A DNA stretch of 40,395 nucleotides, taken from Pseudomonas bananamidigenes. Its GTDB lineage: Bacteria > Pseudomonadota > Gammaproteobacteria > Pseudomonadales > Pseudomonadaceae. The DNA is taken from positions 1-40,395 of the forward strand of contig NZ_LRUN01000004.1 in NCBI RefSeq assembly GCF_001679645.1. The letters are read 5' to 3'. A program made the position numbers and the translations under genes. Positions 26,742 to 34,358 of the stretch are shown here, one piece after another. A model generated the notes under the pieces. It saw only the letters and a list, made by a program, of their open reading frames with translations. It did not search any database and was not told the DNA's origin. How positions within the stretch are numbered: the first letter of the stretch is position 1; each line of letters begins with the position of its first letter.

Positions 26742-27352
26742 TGAGCCGTCTGAAGGGCTTTATCAGCCAGCTGTTTGCCAGCGCCGACAACCTTGAGGCC
26801 AGCAGCGACGAATCGTTGCTGGCCCGTTATCGCGAGGGCGAGGGCAAGGCGTTCGAAATCCTCTATGCCCGGCATCGCCAGAGTCTGTACCGGTTTCTGC
26901 TCGGTTTGAGCGGCAAGCCGGAGCTGGCCGAAGAGGTGTATCAGGAAACCTGGCTGAGCCTGATCCGCAGTGACAGTCAGCCACAAGGCCGGGCGACTTT
27001 TCGTACCTGGCTGTTCCAGATTGCCCGCAATCGCCTGATCGACCATTGGCGCAAGCACGGTACCCGGCAACCGCTGCACGACAGCTACGACGAGCAGACC
27101 CATGCGGTCAGTGATGATGCGAGCGACCCCGAGCAACTGTTGAGCCTGAGCCGCGATAGCCAACGCCTCGACTGCGCGCTGCAAGCCTTGCCTGCCGAGC
27201 AGCGTGAAGTGTTCCTGCTGCGTGCCCAGGGCGATCTCGATCTGGCGCAAATCGCCAGTCTTACCGAAACACCGCTGGAAACCGTCAAGAGCCGCTTGCG
27301 CTACGCCCAGCAAAAACTGCGTCGGCTGCTGGCCGAGGAGGTACTGACATGA
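26741..27352 (+). CDS. ECF-type RNA polymerase sigma factor
   Basis: The 203-residue protein starts at GTG and has sigma region 2 (ESLLARYREGEGKAFEILYARHRQSLYRFL, then EEVYQETWLSLIRS and FRTWLFQIARNRLIDHWRK). Region 4 follows (ALPAEQREVFLLRAQGDLDLAQIASLTETPLETVKSRLRYAQQKLRRLL). Regions 1.1 and 3 are absent, which defines an ECF sigma factor. It overlaps the VWA gene by 1 bp and the next gene by 4 bp (ATGA). The upstream lipoprotein and downstream membrane protein suggest an envelope signal, though target genes are unknown. Confidence 0.92.
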   Translation: MSRLKGFISQLFASADNLEASSDESLLARYREGEGKAFEILYARHRQSLYRFLLGLSGKPELAEEVYQETWLSLIRSDSQPQGRATFRTWLFQIARNRLIDHWRKHGTRQPLHDSYDEQTHAVSDDASDPEQLLSLSRDSQRLDCALQALPAEQREVFLLRAQGDLDLAQIASLTETPLETVKSRLRYAQQKLRRLLAEEVLT

Positions 27353-27960
27353 CGGACATTCGCCAGACACCCGAGGAGCAAGTACTCAAGCACTTTCGCG
27401 AGCAACAGGACGGCGAACCGCCGGCGAATCTCGATGCGTTGATTCTCGATGCCGCGCATCGCCAGGCTTCGGTGCCCAAAGCAAACCTGTGGCAACGCTG
27501 GCTCAGGATCTGCCAGACACCGCGCTACCAGGTGGCCTTCGCCAGTCTGGTCGGCATTGCGTTGATGCTGTCGTTGGTGCAACGCGCTCCGGAACCCGAG
27601 GCCCGTTACGATGTTGCCCCTGCCGCCAGACCGGCTGCACCGTTGGCTCGCAAGGAAACCACGGACGCCCGGAAATTATCGGCTCCCACGGGCGCGCTGT
27701 CCGCACCCGCGCCTGCTCCGATGGCGGAAATGGCTGCGCCGATGCAAAGCGAATCGATCAGCGCCGACAGGGCAGAAGAAGCGAAAGCCAGCAAACGCGC
27801 CGCCGCCCCGGCCAATGGCCTGGATGAGCAACTGCGCGAAGTCATTCGCCTGCGCGAATCCGGTCAATCACAGGCGGCGGATACGCTGTACAACAATCTG
27901 CACAAGCGTTACCCGAGCGTGAATCTGGACCTGCGTCTGGAACAAATTCGCCAGAACTGA
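27349..27960 (+). CDS. Single-TM protein, putative anti-sigma factor
   Basis: I do not recognise a named domain. The 203-residue protein has an N-terminal cytoplasmic part of about 60 residues (EEQVLKHFREQQDGEPPANLDALILDAA). One membrane helix follows (about 62-82, VAFASLVGIALMLSLV), then an Ala/Pro-rich periplasmic stretch (about 85-155) and a C-terminal helical segment LDEQLREVIRLRESGQSQAADTLYNNLHKRYP that looks like a TPR-type hairpin. Size, topology and 4-bp overlap with the sigma gene fit an anti-sigma factor, but no zinc-binding HxxxCxxC motif is present, so this is inference from context. Confidence 0.6.
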   Translation: MTDIRQTPEEQVLKHFREQQDGEPPANLDALILDAAHRQASVPKANLWQRWLRICQTPRYQVAFASLVGIALMLSLVQRAPEPEARYDVAPAARPAAPLARKETTDARKLSAPTGALSAPAPAPMAEMAAPMQSESISADRAEEAKASKRAAAPANGLDEQLREVIRLRESGQSQAADTLYNNLHKRYPSVNLDLRLEQIRQN

Positions 27961-28040
27961 CCGGTTGATCGTCCAGCCATTTGGCATTGCCCTGCAAAAA
28001 CGCGCACTATCGGGGCATTGCCGATGCGCTGGAGGATGCC

Positions 28041-28250
28041 GTGGCCCAAAAAATCGACCGCATCGCCCAAATGCTCAACTGCCCGGTGAAGGGTGAGGAA
28101 CTGCGGCGGGCAGTGACGGAGAGTCGCAAGGAGTTTCTTCTGGCCAGGCAGGCTGAGGAAGATCCGGAGGACGACGTTCTCGATGAGGAGTGGATCGAGG
28201 ACGGAGAAGACGATGATGAGTACGACGAGTTTGACTGGACGACGGAGTGA
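28041..28250 (+). CDS. Small highly acidic protein, unrecognised
   Basis: The 69-residue protein begins at a GTG with GGAGG 5 nt upstream; an in-frame TTG at 27981 lacks such a site. The first half is a helix ([32 protein letters not shown]), and the second half is almost wholly Asp/Glu ([26 protein letters not shown]). It ends 20 nt before the shared terminator. No function can be assigned. Confidence 0.6.
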   Translation: MAQKIDRIAQMLNCPVKGEELRRAVTESRKEFLLARQAEEDPEDDVLDEEWIEDGEDDDEYDEFDWTTE

Positions 28251-28270
28251 GTCGTCAGTCGGCAGACACA

Positions 28271-28304
28271 AAAAAGCCCCGGGCCTTGCAGTCCGGGGCT
28301 TTTT
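28271..28304. terminator. Bidirectional terminator between the acidic protein gene and tRNA-Arg
   Basis: AAAAAGCCCCGG (28271-28282) and CCGGGGCTTTTT (28293-28304) form a perfect 12-bp stem with a 10-nt loop. A-runs on one side and T-runs on the other let it end transcription from the left and, on the minus strand, from the tRNA. Confidence 0.92.
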
Positions 28305-28315
28305 CGTTCTGTTCA

Positions 28316-28392
28316 TGGCGCACCAGGCGGGATTCGAACCCACGACCCCTGCCTTCGGAGGGCAGTACTCTATCCAGCTGAGCTACTGGTGC
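28316..28392 (-). tRNA. tRNA-Arg (anticodon CCG), CCA encoded
   Basis: On the minus strand the 77-nt gene has a GCACCAG/CTGGTGC acceptor stem and a D-arm with AGCTCAGCTGGATAGAG. The anticodon stem is CTGCC/GGCAG with loop CTCCGAA (anticodon CCG at 28356-28358). The T-arm is GTGGGTTCGAATCCCGC, and the 3' end is GCCA with CCA encoded. All four arms pair well. Confidence 0.97.
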
Positions 28393-28493
28393 AGCGGGCG
28401 ACATCATACCTAGGTCGGCTCGGGGCGTCCATGCCGGTTTTTGCCGGGCCATTGTCAGTGTTTGTGTCGGGTCCGGGGCGCATTCCAAAAGGC

Positions 28494-28520
28494 TGTAACG
28501 TCCTGCAAAACGCTCTCGTG
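28494..28520 (+). promoter_or_regulatory. Candidate ECF-type promoter of the R-body-type cluster
   Basis: TGTAAC (28494-28499) is followed after exactly 17 nt by CGTG (28517-28520). TGTAAC/CGT-type elements with this spacing are seen at promoters of several ECF sigma factors, and no good sigma70 pair is visible. The first cluster gene starts 71 nt downstream. Weak evidence. Confidence 0.3.
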
Positions 28521-28591
28521 GCAGTTTGGCGCAGCTGTTCTATTGTTTTCCTGCGGCGGGTTTCTCGATCGCCTTACTCAGGGAGAACAGC

Positions 28592-28819
28592 ATGAGCGTC
28601 GTCAATCCTCAAATCACCGACTCCGTCACCCAGTCGAACGTACAGGTCGTCGGTTGCGCACCGGCCACGGCCATCGCCACGCTGACCCAGGTCACCGGCC
28701 ATGCGGTCAGTCTGGCGCTGCAGAACGCGGTCAGCCATCAGCAAGCGATGAATATCATCGGTAATGCAACGGTTGCAGCCGCCGTGCAGCAGATTCTGTC
28801 GGTGGGAGGGCGATCCTGA
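28592..28819 (+). CDS. RebB-like R-body protein (first copy)
   Basis: The 75-residue protein matches the RebB family of R-body (refractile body) structural proteins: NPQITDSVTQSNVQVVGCAPATA at the start, a hydrophobic central helix, NAVSHQQAMNIIGNATVAAAVQQI, and no signal peptide. R-bodies are protein ribbons coiled in the cytoplasm that extend suddenly and can break membranes; in Caedibacter they are made of small Reb proteins. The start at 28592 has GGGAG 6 nt upstream. The stop overlaps the next gene by 1 bp (TGATG). It aligns with the third gene at ITD.VTQS.V.VV..AP and NAVS.QQ..N..G.A. Confidence 0.85.
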   Translation: MSVVNPQITDSVTQSNVQVVGCAPATAIATLTQVTGHAVSLALQNAVSHQQAMNIIGNATVAAAVQQILSVGGRS

Positions 28820-29358
28820 TGGCCGGGGAAAACGCGCAGGGCGAAAACGTGGAGCAACCGACAGTCGACCCTGCCGCCGCAGCGACGGCGTTGCTCGAGT
28901 CGCTCAATGAGCACTTGCTCAAGCAATCGGCCGATGGCGTGGGCGCCGAAGCCTTGAACCGCCAGATTGTCGAAGCGGTGAACCTGCTCAATGCTCAGCT
29001 TGCTTCCCATGCGCCCGCCCTGGCGCAGTTGGGGTCGGAACTGCTGGTCCGACAGGCCAGCGGGTTGGTGGCGCAATCGGCGGCGAGTTATTTCGACGGA
29101 GTTACCAAACTCGCCCTGGCCTCGCAAGGCGTGCTGCTGCGCAAGATGACCGAGAGCATCATCGAGGACGACCTCGATGCCGCCACCGAAAGTGCGCTTG
29201 GCGCCTTGAATACCCATCTTCTGGTGGGTGGCGCTGCGGCGGTGGCCGCGGCGAGCGGCGTGCTGGACGCCGACGGAGTGAACCAGGCTCTCGAGCGAAT
29301 CGATCAGAGCATCGCCCGGTTCAACGTCAGTCATCCTGAGCGTACCTCGGGCGCCTGA
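28819..29358 (+). CDS. Unrecognised helical protein between two RebB-like genes
   Basis: I do not recognise a family. The 179-residue protein is almost wholly alpha-helical and Ala/Leu-rich, with repeated small hydrophobic stretches (LLNAQLASHAPALAQLGSELLVRQASGLVAQSAASYF; HLLVGGAAAVAAASGVLDADGV) and an acidic N-terminus. It has no signal peptide, no Cys and no obvious catalytic motif. It is translationally coupled to the RebB-like gene by a 1-bp overlap and lies 43 nt before the second. It could be an R-body assembly or regulatory factor; that is inferred from position only. Confidence 0.7.
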   Translation: MAGENAQGENVEQPTVDPAAAATALLESLNEHLLKQSADGVGAEALNRQIVEAVNLLNAQLASHAPALAQLGSELLVRQASGLVAQSAASYFDGVTKLALASQGVLLRKMTESIIEDDLDAATESALGALNTHLLVGGAAAVAAASGVLDADGVNQALERIDQSIARFNVSHPERTSGA

Positions 29359-29401
29359 GCAATATTTGCAACATCCACTGTCCCTTGAAAGGAGTCGGAA
29401 G

Positions 29402-29719
29402 ATGGCAACCGTGAATGATCAGATTACCGATGCGGTCACCCAGAGCAGCGTCAAGGTTGTCGCCGAGGCGCCAGCCATGGCGATGGGCAGCGTCTACCAG
29501 AGCATGGCGCATTCGACCGGCATTCTGTTCGAGAACGCTGTCAGCGCCCAGCAGCAACAGAACACCCTGGGGCAGGCGGCGACCAACCAGGGTGTGATGC
29601 AGATCTACAGCCTGGATACCACGGCGAGTGCCGGTGCGACGGAAAAAGTGGGGCAGACCGGGGTTGCCGACAACCTGACCAGCCTGTTGACGGTTCTCCA
29701 GTCGTTTCAGAACAAGTAG
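29402..29719 (+). CDS. RebB-like R-body protein (second, longer copy)
   Basis: The 105-residue protein shares the RebB pattern NDQITDAVTQSSVKVVAEAPAMA and ENAVSAQQQQNTLGQAATNQGVMQI with the first copy, and adds about 30 residues at the C-terminus (TDNLTSLLTVLQSF-like helix). The ATG at 29402 has AAGGAG about 7 nt upstream. Several Reb paralogs of different length are normal in R-body operons, where they polymerise together. A hairpin follows at 29735-29758. Confidence 0.87.
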   Translation: MATVNDQITDAVTQSSVKVVAEAPAMAMGSVYQSMAHSTGILFENAVSAQQQQNTLGQAATNQGVMQIYSLDTTASAGATEKVGQTGVADNLTSLLTVLQSFQNK

Positions 29720-29920
29720 TCATTACGCCTCGTCCCCTGCCGTTCGGCGCCGGCAGGGAACGTCAACGCATGCACGCTGATCCGAAATGTTCAGCAATAG
29801 CGGTGTTTTTGTTCTTTTTTTCGAACGACCTATTGTCCTTTACCCCCTTTGATCCTAGGATCCGTTTGAGATTTCAAACGCTCTTTGATCGGGTACCGAG
29901 CCGCACGTGTTTGCAACCGT

Positions 29921-29935
29921 GCACCATTGAGGTGC
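29921..29935. promoter_or_regulatory. NtrC-site-like dyad upstream of gabD
   Basis: GCACCATTGAGGTGC fits the GCAC-N7-GTGC form of NtrC binding sites, which would suit nitrogen control of GABA use. I found no sigma54 -24/-12 element between it and gabD, which weakens the reading. Confidence 0.35.
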
Positions 29936-29969
29936 TCCAGCCCGTTGAATGATTTCCCTGACGGCAGCC

Positions 29970-29997
29970 TTGCGAGGCGCCTTTCTACAATCATAAT
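29970..29997 (+). promoter_or_regulatory. Candidate gabD promoter
   Basis: TTGCGA (29970-29975) and CATAAT (29992-29997) are spaced by 16 nt, 42 nt before the gabD start. Confidence 0.45.
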
Positions 29998-30038
29998 TTT
30001 GCTCCGCGCTGGTCGCGGTGCTGTTAAGGAAAGCCGAC

Positions 30039-31481
30039 ATGCAGCTTAAAGACACCCAGTTGTTCCGCCAGCAAGCCTTCATCGATGGCGCTTGGGTCGA
30101 CGCGGACAACGGTCAGACGATCAAGGTCAACAACCCGGCCACCGGCGAAATCCTTGGCACCGTGCCAAAGATGGGCGCTGCCGAAACCCGCCGTGCCATC
30201 GAGGCTGCCGACAAGGCCTTGCCGGCCTGGCGCGCACTGACCGCCAAGGAACGTGCAGGCAAACTGCGTCGCTGGTTCGAACTGATCATCGAGAACCAGG
30301 ACGACCTGGCTCGCCTGATGACCCTCGAACAAGGCAAGCCGCTGGCCGAAGCCAAGGGTGAAATCGTTTACGCCGCTTCGTTCATCGAGTGGTTCGCCGA
30401 AGAAGCCAAGCGTATCTACGGTGACGTGATTCCAGGCCACCAGCCTGACAAGCGCCTGATCGTGATCAAACAACCGATCGGCGTGACCGCCGCCATCACC
30501 CCGTGGAACTTCCCGGCGGCAATGATTACCCGTAAAGCGGGCCCTGCGCTGGCCGCCGGTTGCACCATGGTGCTCAAGCCTGCTTCGCAAACCCCGTTCT
30601 CCGCTTTCGCCCTGGCCGAACTGGCCCAGCGCGCCGGTATCCCCAAAGGTGTTTTCAGCGTGGTGTCCGGCAGTGCCGGCGACATCGGCAGCGAGCTGAC
30701 CGGCAACCCGATCGTGCGCAAACTGTCCTTCACCGGTTCGACCGAAATCGGTCGTCAGCTGATGTCGGAATGCGCCAACGACATCAAGAAAGTCTCCCTG
30801 GAGCTGGGCGGCAACGCGCCGTTCATCGTGTTCGACGACGCGGATCTGGATAAGGCCGTCGAAGGCGCGATCATTTCCAAATACCGCAACAACGGTCAGA
30901 CCTGCGTCTGCGCCAACCGTCTGTACATTCAGGATTCGGTCTACGACGCTTTCGCCGAGAAACTGAAAGCGGCCGTCGCCAAGCTGAAGATCGGCAACGG
31001 TCTGGAAGAGGGCACAACAACCGGCCCGCTGATCGACGAGAAAGCCGTGGCCAAGGTGCAGGAGCACATCGCTGACGCGGTAGGCAAAGGCGCTACCGTG
31101 CTGGCCGGTGGCAAGCAAATGGAAGGCAACTTCTTCGAGCCGACCATCCTGACCAACGTGCCGAAAGACGCGGCTGTGGCCAAGGAAGAGACCTTCGGCC
31201 CGCTGGCGCCACTGTTCCGCTTCAAAGACGAAGCGGAAGTGATCGCGATGTCGAACGACACCGAATTCGGTCTGGCTTCCTACTTCTACGCTCGCGACCT
31301 GGGCCGTGTGTTCCGTGTGGCGGAAGCCCTGGAATACGGCATGGTCGGCGTCAATACCGGGCTGATCTCCAACGAAGTCGCGCCGTTCGGCGGCATCAAG
31401 GCCTCCGGCCTGGGCCGTGAAGGCTCCAAGTACGGCATCGAGGATTACCTGGAAATCAAATACCTCTGCCTGGGCATCTGA
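30039..31481 (+). CDS. gabD: NADP-dependent succinate-semialdehyde dehydrogenase GabD
   Basis: The 480-residue enzyme oxidises succinate semialdehyde, the product of GABA transamination, to succinate for the TCA cycle. It has the aldehyde dehydrogenase fold with Glu255 (LELGGNAP) as general base and Cys289 (NNGQTCVCANR) as nucleophile. ITPWNFP at about 153-159, the Lys of VLKPASQTPFSA and FTGSTEIG bind cofactor. Length and residues match E. coli GabD. The ATG at 30039 has AAGGAAAG upstream. gabT follows after 184 nt. Confidence 0.96.
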   Translation: MQLKDTQLFRQQAFIDGAWVDADNGQTIKVNNPATGEILGTVPKMGAAETRRAIEAADKALPAWRALTAKERAGKLRRWFELIIENQDDLARLMTLEQGKPLAEAKGEIVYAASFIEWFAEEAKRIYGDVIPGHQPDKRLIVIKQPIGVTAAITPWNFPAAMITRKAGPALAAGCTMVLKPASQTPFSAFALAELAQRAGIPKGVFSVVSGSAGDIGSELTGNPIVRKLSFTGSTEIGRQLMSECANDIKKVSLELGGNAPFIVFDDADLDKAVEGAIISKYRNNGQTCVCANRLYIQDSVYDAFAEKLKAAVAKLKIGNGLEEGTTTGPLIDEKAVAKVQEHIADAVGKGATVLAGGKQMEGNFFEPTILTNVPKDAAVAKEETFGPLAPLFRFKDEAEVIAMSNDTEFGLASYFYARDLGRVFRVAEALEYGMVGVNTGLISNEVAPFGGIKASGLGREGSKYGIEDYLEIKYLCLGI

Positions 31482-31503
31482 GCCCGGTAGAAGATCGCTG
31501 TAA

Positions 31504-31540
31504 ACGCAAAGGGCACGAGAGCGCTGTCCCTTTGCGTCGT
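31504..31540 (+). terminator. Hairpin between gabD and gabT (possible attenuator)
   Basis: ACGCAAAGGG (31504-31513) and CCCTTTGCGT (31528-31537) form a perfect 10-bp stem with a 14-nt loop, followed by CGTTTC. The T-tract is poor, so it may only lower read-through to gabT or protect the gabD mRNA end. Confidence 0.5.
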
Positions 31541-31665
31541 TTCAAACCGGAATTTTCTCTGCGGCCGGGAACGCCGTGGCAGTCGATCATCGCATGCTGT
31601 CACCGCCAATCCTTGCGCTTAATCCTTGAACCACGCCGCCCGATGAGCGGTGAATGAGGACTGTA

Positions 31666-32946
31666 ATGAGCAAGACTAACGCTGACTTGATGGCCCGTCG
31701 TACCGCTGCTGTTCCACGCGGTGTCGGCCAGATTCACCCGATCTTCGCCGATTCTGCGAAGAATGCGACCGTGACCGACGTCGAAGGTCGCGAGTTCATC
31801 GACTTCGCCGGCGGTATCGCCGTGCTGAACACCGGCCACGTGCACCCGAAAGTCATCGCCGCCGTGACCGAGCAACTGAACAAGCTGACCCACACCTGCT
31901 TCCAGGTTCTGGCCTACGAACCGTATGTCGAGCTGTGCGAAAAAATCAACGCACGCGTGCCGGGCCACTTCGCCAAGAAAACCCTGCTGGTGACCACCGG
32001 TTCCGAAGCCGTCGAAAACGCCGTGAAGATCGCCCGTGCCGCCACTGGCCGCGCCGGCGTGATCGCTTTCACCGGTGCCTACCACGGTCGTACCATGATG
32101 ACCCTGGGTCTGACCGGTAAAGTCGTACCTTACTCGGCCGGCATGGGCCTGATGCCAGGCGGCATCTTCCGCGCGCTGTACCCGAACGAACTGCACGGCG
32201 TGAGCATCGACGATTCGATCGCTTCGATCGAGCGCATCTTCAAGAACGACGCCGAGCCGAAAGACATTGCCGCGATCATCATCGAGCCTGTTCAGGGTGA
32301 AGGTGGTTTCTACGTTGCGCCCAAGGAATTCATGAAGCGTCTGCGTGCCCTGTGCGACCAGCACGGCATTCTGCTGATCGCTGACGAAGTGCAGACCGGC
32401 GCCGGCCGTACCGGCACGTTCTTCGCCATGGAACAGATGGGCGTTGCCGCCGATCTGACCACGTTCGCCAAATCCATCGCTGGTGGCTTCCCGCTGGCCG
32501 GTGTGTGCGGCAAGGCCGAATACATGGACGCCATCGCGCCAGGCGGTCTGGGCGGCACCTACGCCGGTAGCCCGATCGCTTGCGCTGCGGCCCTGGCCGT
32601 GATGGAAGTGTTCGAAGAAGAGAAACTGCTGGATCGCTGCAAGGCTGTCGGTGAGCGTCTGGTAACCGGTCTGAAGGGTATCCAGGCCAAGTATCCGAAA
32701 GTCATCGGTGAAGTGCGTGCCCTGGGTGCGATGATTGCCGTCGAGCTGTTCGAAAATGGCGACAGCCACAAGCCGAACCCGACCGCAGTCGCTGCCATTG
32801 TGGCCAAGGCGCGTGAAAAGGGCCTGATCCTGCTGTCCTGCGGCACTTACGGCAACGTACTGCGCGTACTGGTTCCGCTGACCTCGCCGGATGAGCAGCT
32901 GGACAAAGGTCTGGCGATCATCGAAGAGTGCTTCTCGGAACTGTAA
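31666..32946 (+). CDS. gabT: 4-aminobutyrate aminotransferase GabT
   Basis: The 426-residue class III aminotransferase transfers the amino group of GABA to 2-oxoglutarate, giving succinate semialdehyde for GabD. The PLP Lys is Lys269 (FAKSIAGGFPL), and Asp240 in IADEVQTGAGRTG binds the PLP nitrogen. TTGSEAVENAVKIAR holds the phosphate, and AYHGRTMMTLGLTG and GGTYAGSPIACAAALAV are typical. The ATG at 31666 has AGGA 5 nt upstream and is preferred over one four codons earlier. It is followed by a strong terminator. Confidence 0.96.
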   Translation: MSKTNADLMARRTAAVPRGVGQIHPIFADSAKNATVTDVEGREFIDFAGGIAVLNTGHVHPKVIAAVTEQLNKLTHTCFQVLAYEPYVELCEKINARVPGHFAKKTLLVTTGSEAVENAVKIARAATGRAGVIAFTGAYHGRTMMTLGLTGKVVPYSAGMGLMPGGIFRALYPNELHGVSIDDSIASIERIFKNDAEPKDIAAIIIEPVQGEGGFYVAPKEFMKRLRALCDQHGILLIADEVQTGAGRTGTFFAMEQMGVAADLTTFAKSIAGGFPLAGVCGKAEYMDAIAPGGLGGTYAGSPIACAAALAVMEVFEEEKLLDRCKAVGERLVTGLKGIQAKYPKVIGEVRALGAMIAVELFENGDSHKPNPTAVAAIVAKAREKGLILLSCGTYGNVLRVLVPLTSPDEQLDKGLAIIEECFSEL

Positions 32947-32973
32947 GTCCGGGTACTGTGTGATCGGTTCAAC

Positions 32974-32999
32974 AAAAACCCGCTTCGGCGGGTTTTTTT
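32974..32999 (+). terminator. Rho-independent terminator after gabT
   Basis: AAAAACCCGC (32974-32983) and GCGGGTTTTT (32988-32997) pair around a TTCG tetraloop; the T-run continues to 32999. Confidence 0.95.
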
Positions 33000-33086
33000 A
33001 CGCCTGTTGAAACACATCCTGTGCGTTCGGGCTGTATCGAAGCGCCAGCATTGGCTAAGGTTGAAGCATTGCAAGGGAGGGCGAGC

Positions 33087-34298
33087 ATGTCAGCCGTCGA
33101 ATTACCCGCTGTACCCCGAGTCCTGATTGCCGAGGCCGATCCGTGGTCCCGCGACTTGCTCAAACAGGTTCTGCTGAACGTGCGCTGCGATGCGCGGCTG
33201 GATCTGTGCGCCGATGGCCAGGAGGCGATGTCTCTGCTCAGTGAAGTGCCTTATGACCTGGCCATCGTCGACTGGGAGTTGCCCGGCGTCGATGGCTTGA
33301 ACGTGTTGCGCAGTGTCCGCCAGCGCAAACGCAATCCGCCGCTGCCCTTCATTCTGATGAGCAGTCGCAACGACAGCGCCAGTGTGCGTGAAGCCCTGCC
33401 GCTGGCGCCGACGGCCTACCTGGCCAAACCCCTGAACATGGAAAACCTCACCGAGCGCCTGCAAGGGTTGCTGCTCGATGCCGGCCAGGAAGTGTTCTGC
33501 GAAGTGCCTGCATTGGCGCCGGGCATGACCTTGTCGGTATTCCTTGAGCGTCGCCGTGAGCAGGCCGATGGCGCACCGCTGATGACTGACGTGCAGTTGG
33601 CGGTCAAGCGCAGTCTCCATCCCGACGGGCTTGATCTGAAACTGCTGGAAGAGGAAATCCGCACCGATCCGCAAATCACGGCGGTGTTGATCGCCGCCGC
33701 CAACAGCGCTGCGCAACATCATGGTGCCGCGGTACAGACGCTGGCCCAGGCGCTGCATCGTCTGGGCACCGGGCAGAGCATGAACCTGATTCTCGGCCTG
33801 GCCCTCAAGCGCAGCGCCAGGCTCAGCGATCCGTGCCTCGCGGACTACGCCGAGCGCTATTGGGGACTGTCGCTGCACACCGCCGAATATGCGCGCACCC
33901 TGGCACGTCTGCTCGACCTCGATCAGGAGCGCTGCTATTGCGCGGGAATGTTGCATCGTCTCGGTGATCTGGCGTTGTTGCGCTGTCTGCAAGAGTGGAA
34001 GCAGGCGGGCGGCGAGCTGGACGAGCTGGAGGAAATCGGCGATGCGCTGGCCGAATTCGGTGCGGCGTACGGCTCGGCGCTGCGTACCCGCTGGCGCCTG
34101 CCGCTGGAGTTGCGCGAGTTGATTGCCTCGGTCTATCAGCTCGGTGGCGGGGTCTACTCACGCGAAGCGCTGGTGATGAACATGGCGGCGCAGATGGCGC
34201 GGCTGACCGAGCATGAGGGCGTAGAAGAACTGGCGAAGAGCCGCACGGCGCGATTGCTGAAGATTGGGTTGCCGGAGCTGACGCGGATGCGCAAATAA
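33087..34298 (+). CDS. Response regulator with HDOD output domain
   Basis: The 403-residue protein has an N-terminal receiver domain (about 10-130): acidic Glu16/Asp18, probable phospho-acceptor Asp62 (AIVDWELPGVDG), and Lys114 (YLAKPLN). A linker leads to an HDOD domain (about 185-395) with EEEIRTDPQITAVLIAAANSAAQH, ALHRLGTGQSMNLILGLAL and GMLHRLGDLALL. HDOD proteins are signalling adaptors related to HD phosphohydrolases but lacking a full metal site. Partner kinase and targets are unknown. The start at 33087 has GGGAGG 6 nt upstream. Confidence 0.88.
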   Translation: MSAVELPAVPRVLIAEADPWSRDLLKQVLLNVRCDARLDLCADGQEAMSLLSEVPYDLAIVDWELPGVDGLNVLRSVRQRKRNPPLPFILMSSRNDSASVREALPLAPTAYLAKPLNMENLTERLQGLLLDAGQEVFCEVPALAPGMTLSVFLERRREQADGAPLMTDVQLAVKRSLHPDGLDLKLLEEEIRTDPQITAVLIAAANSAAQHHGAAVQTLAQALHRLGTGQSMNLILGLALKRSARLSDPCLADYAERYWGLSLHTAEYARTLARLLDLDQERCYCAGMLHRLGDLALLRCLQEWKQAGGELDELEEIGDALAEFGAAYGSALRTRWRLPLELRELIASVYQLGGGVYSREALVMNMAAQMARLTEHEGVEELAKSRTARLLKIGLPELTRMRK

Positions 34299-34337
34299 CC
34301 TGCGGAAGCGGGCAAGCCCGGCTTCCACAGGGTTTTG
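34299..34337. repeat. Diverged REP element / hairpin after the HDOD gene
   Basis: CCTGCGGAAGC (34299-34309) and GCTTCCACAGG (34321-34331) pair with one mismatch around GGGCAAGCCCG. On the minus strand it reads TGTGGAAGCCGGGCTTGCCCGC, a variant of the GTGGGAGCGGGCTTGCTCGC REP. With the TTTTG that follows it may end both convergent genes. Confidence 0.7.
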
Positions 34338-34358
34338 TGTCGAGTCGAAAAACCGGTG

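Larger units (their letters stand above)
29720..30038 (+). other. 319-nt intergenic region before gabD
   Basis: No credible gene is present. It holds a GC hairpin CCCTGCCG/CGGCAGGG (29735-29758) without T-tract, and a T-rich stretch (29806-29822). A perfect palindrome GATCCTAGGATC lies at 29851-29862, directly followed by CGTTTGA-GATT-TCAAACG (29863-29880). GCACC-ATTGA-GGTGC (29921-29935) has the form of an NtrC site. A sigma70-like TTGCGA-16-CATAAT pair sits at 29970-29997. Confidence 0.7.

Noticed and set aside
28316..29719. A genomic island integrated at tRNA-Arg carrying the R-body-type genes
   Set aside because: The genes lie on the 5' side of the tRNA, no integrase is present, and no repeat of the tRNA 3' end was seen in the window.
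29770..29952. A 60-codon frame in the gap before gabD
   Set aside because: No ribosome binding site, unusual composition, and it overlaps several dyads that look regulatory.
29936..30038. A sigma54 promoter for gabD matching the NtrC-like site
   Set aside because: No GG-N10-GC with acceptable flanks was found; the nearest candidates have wrong spacing or lack the GC.
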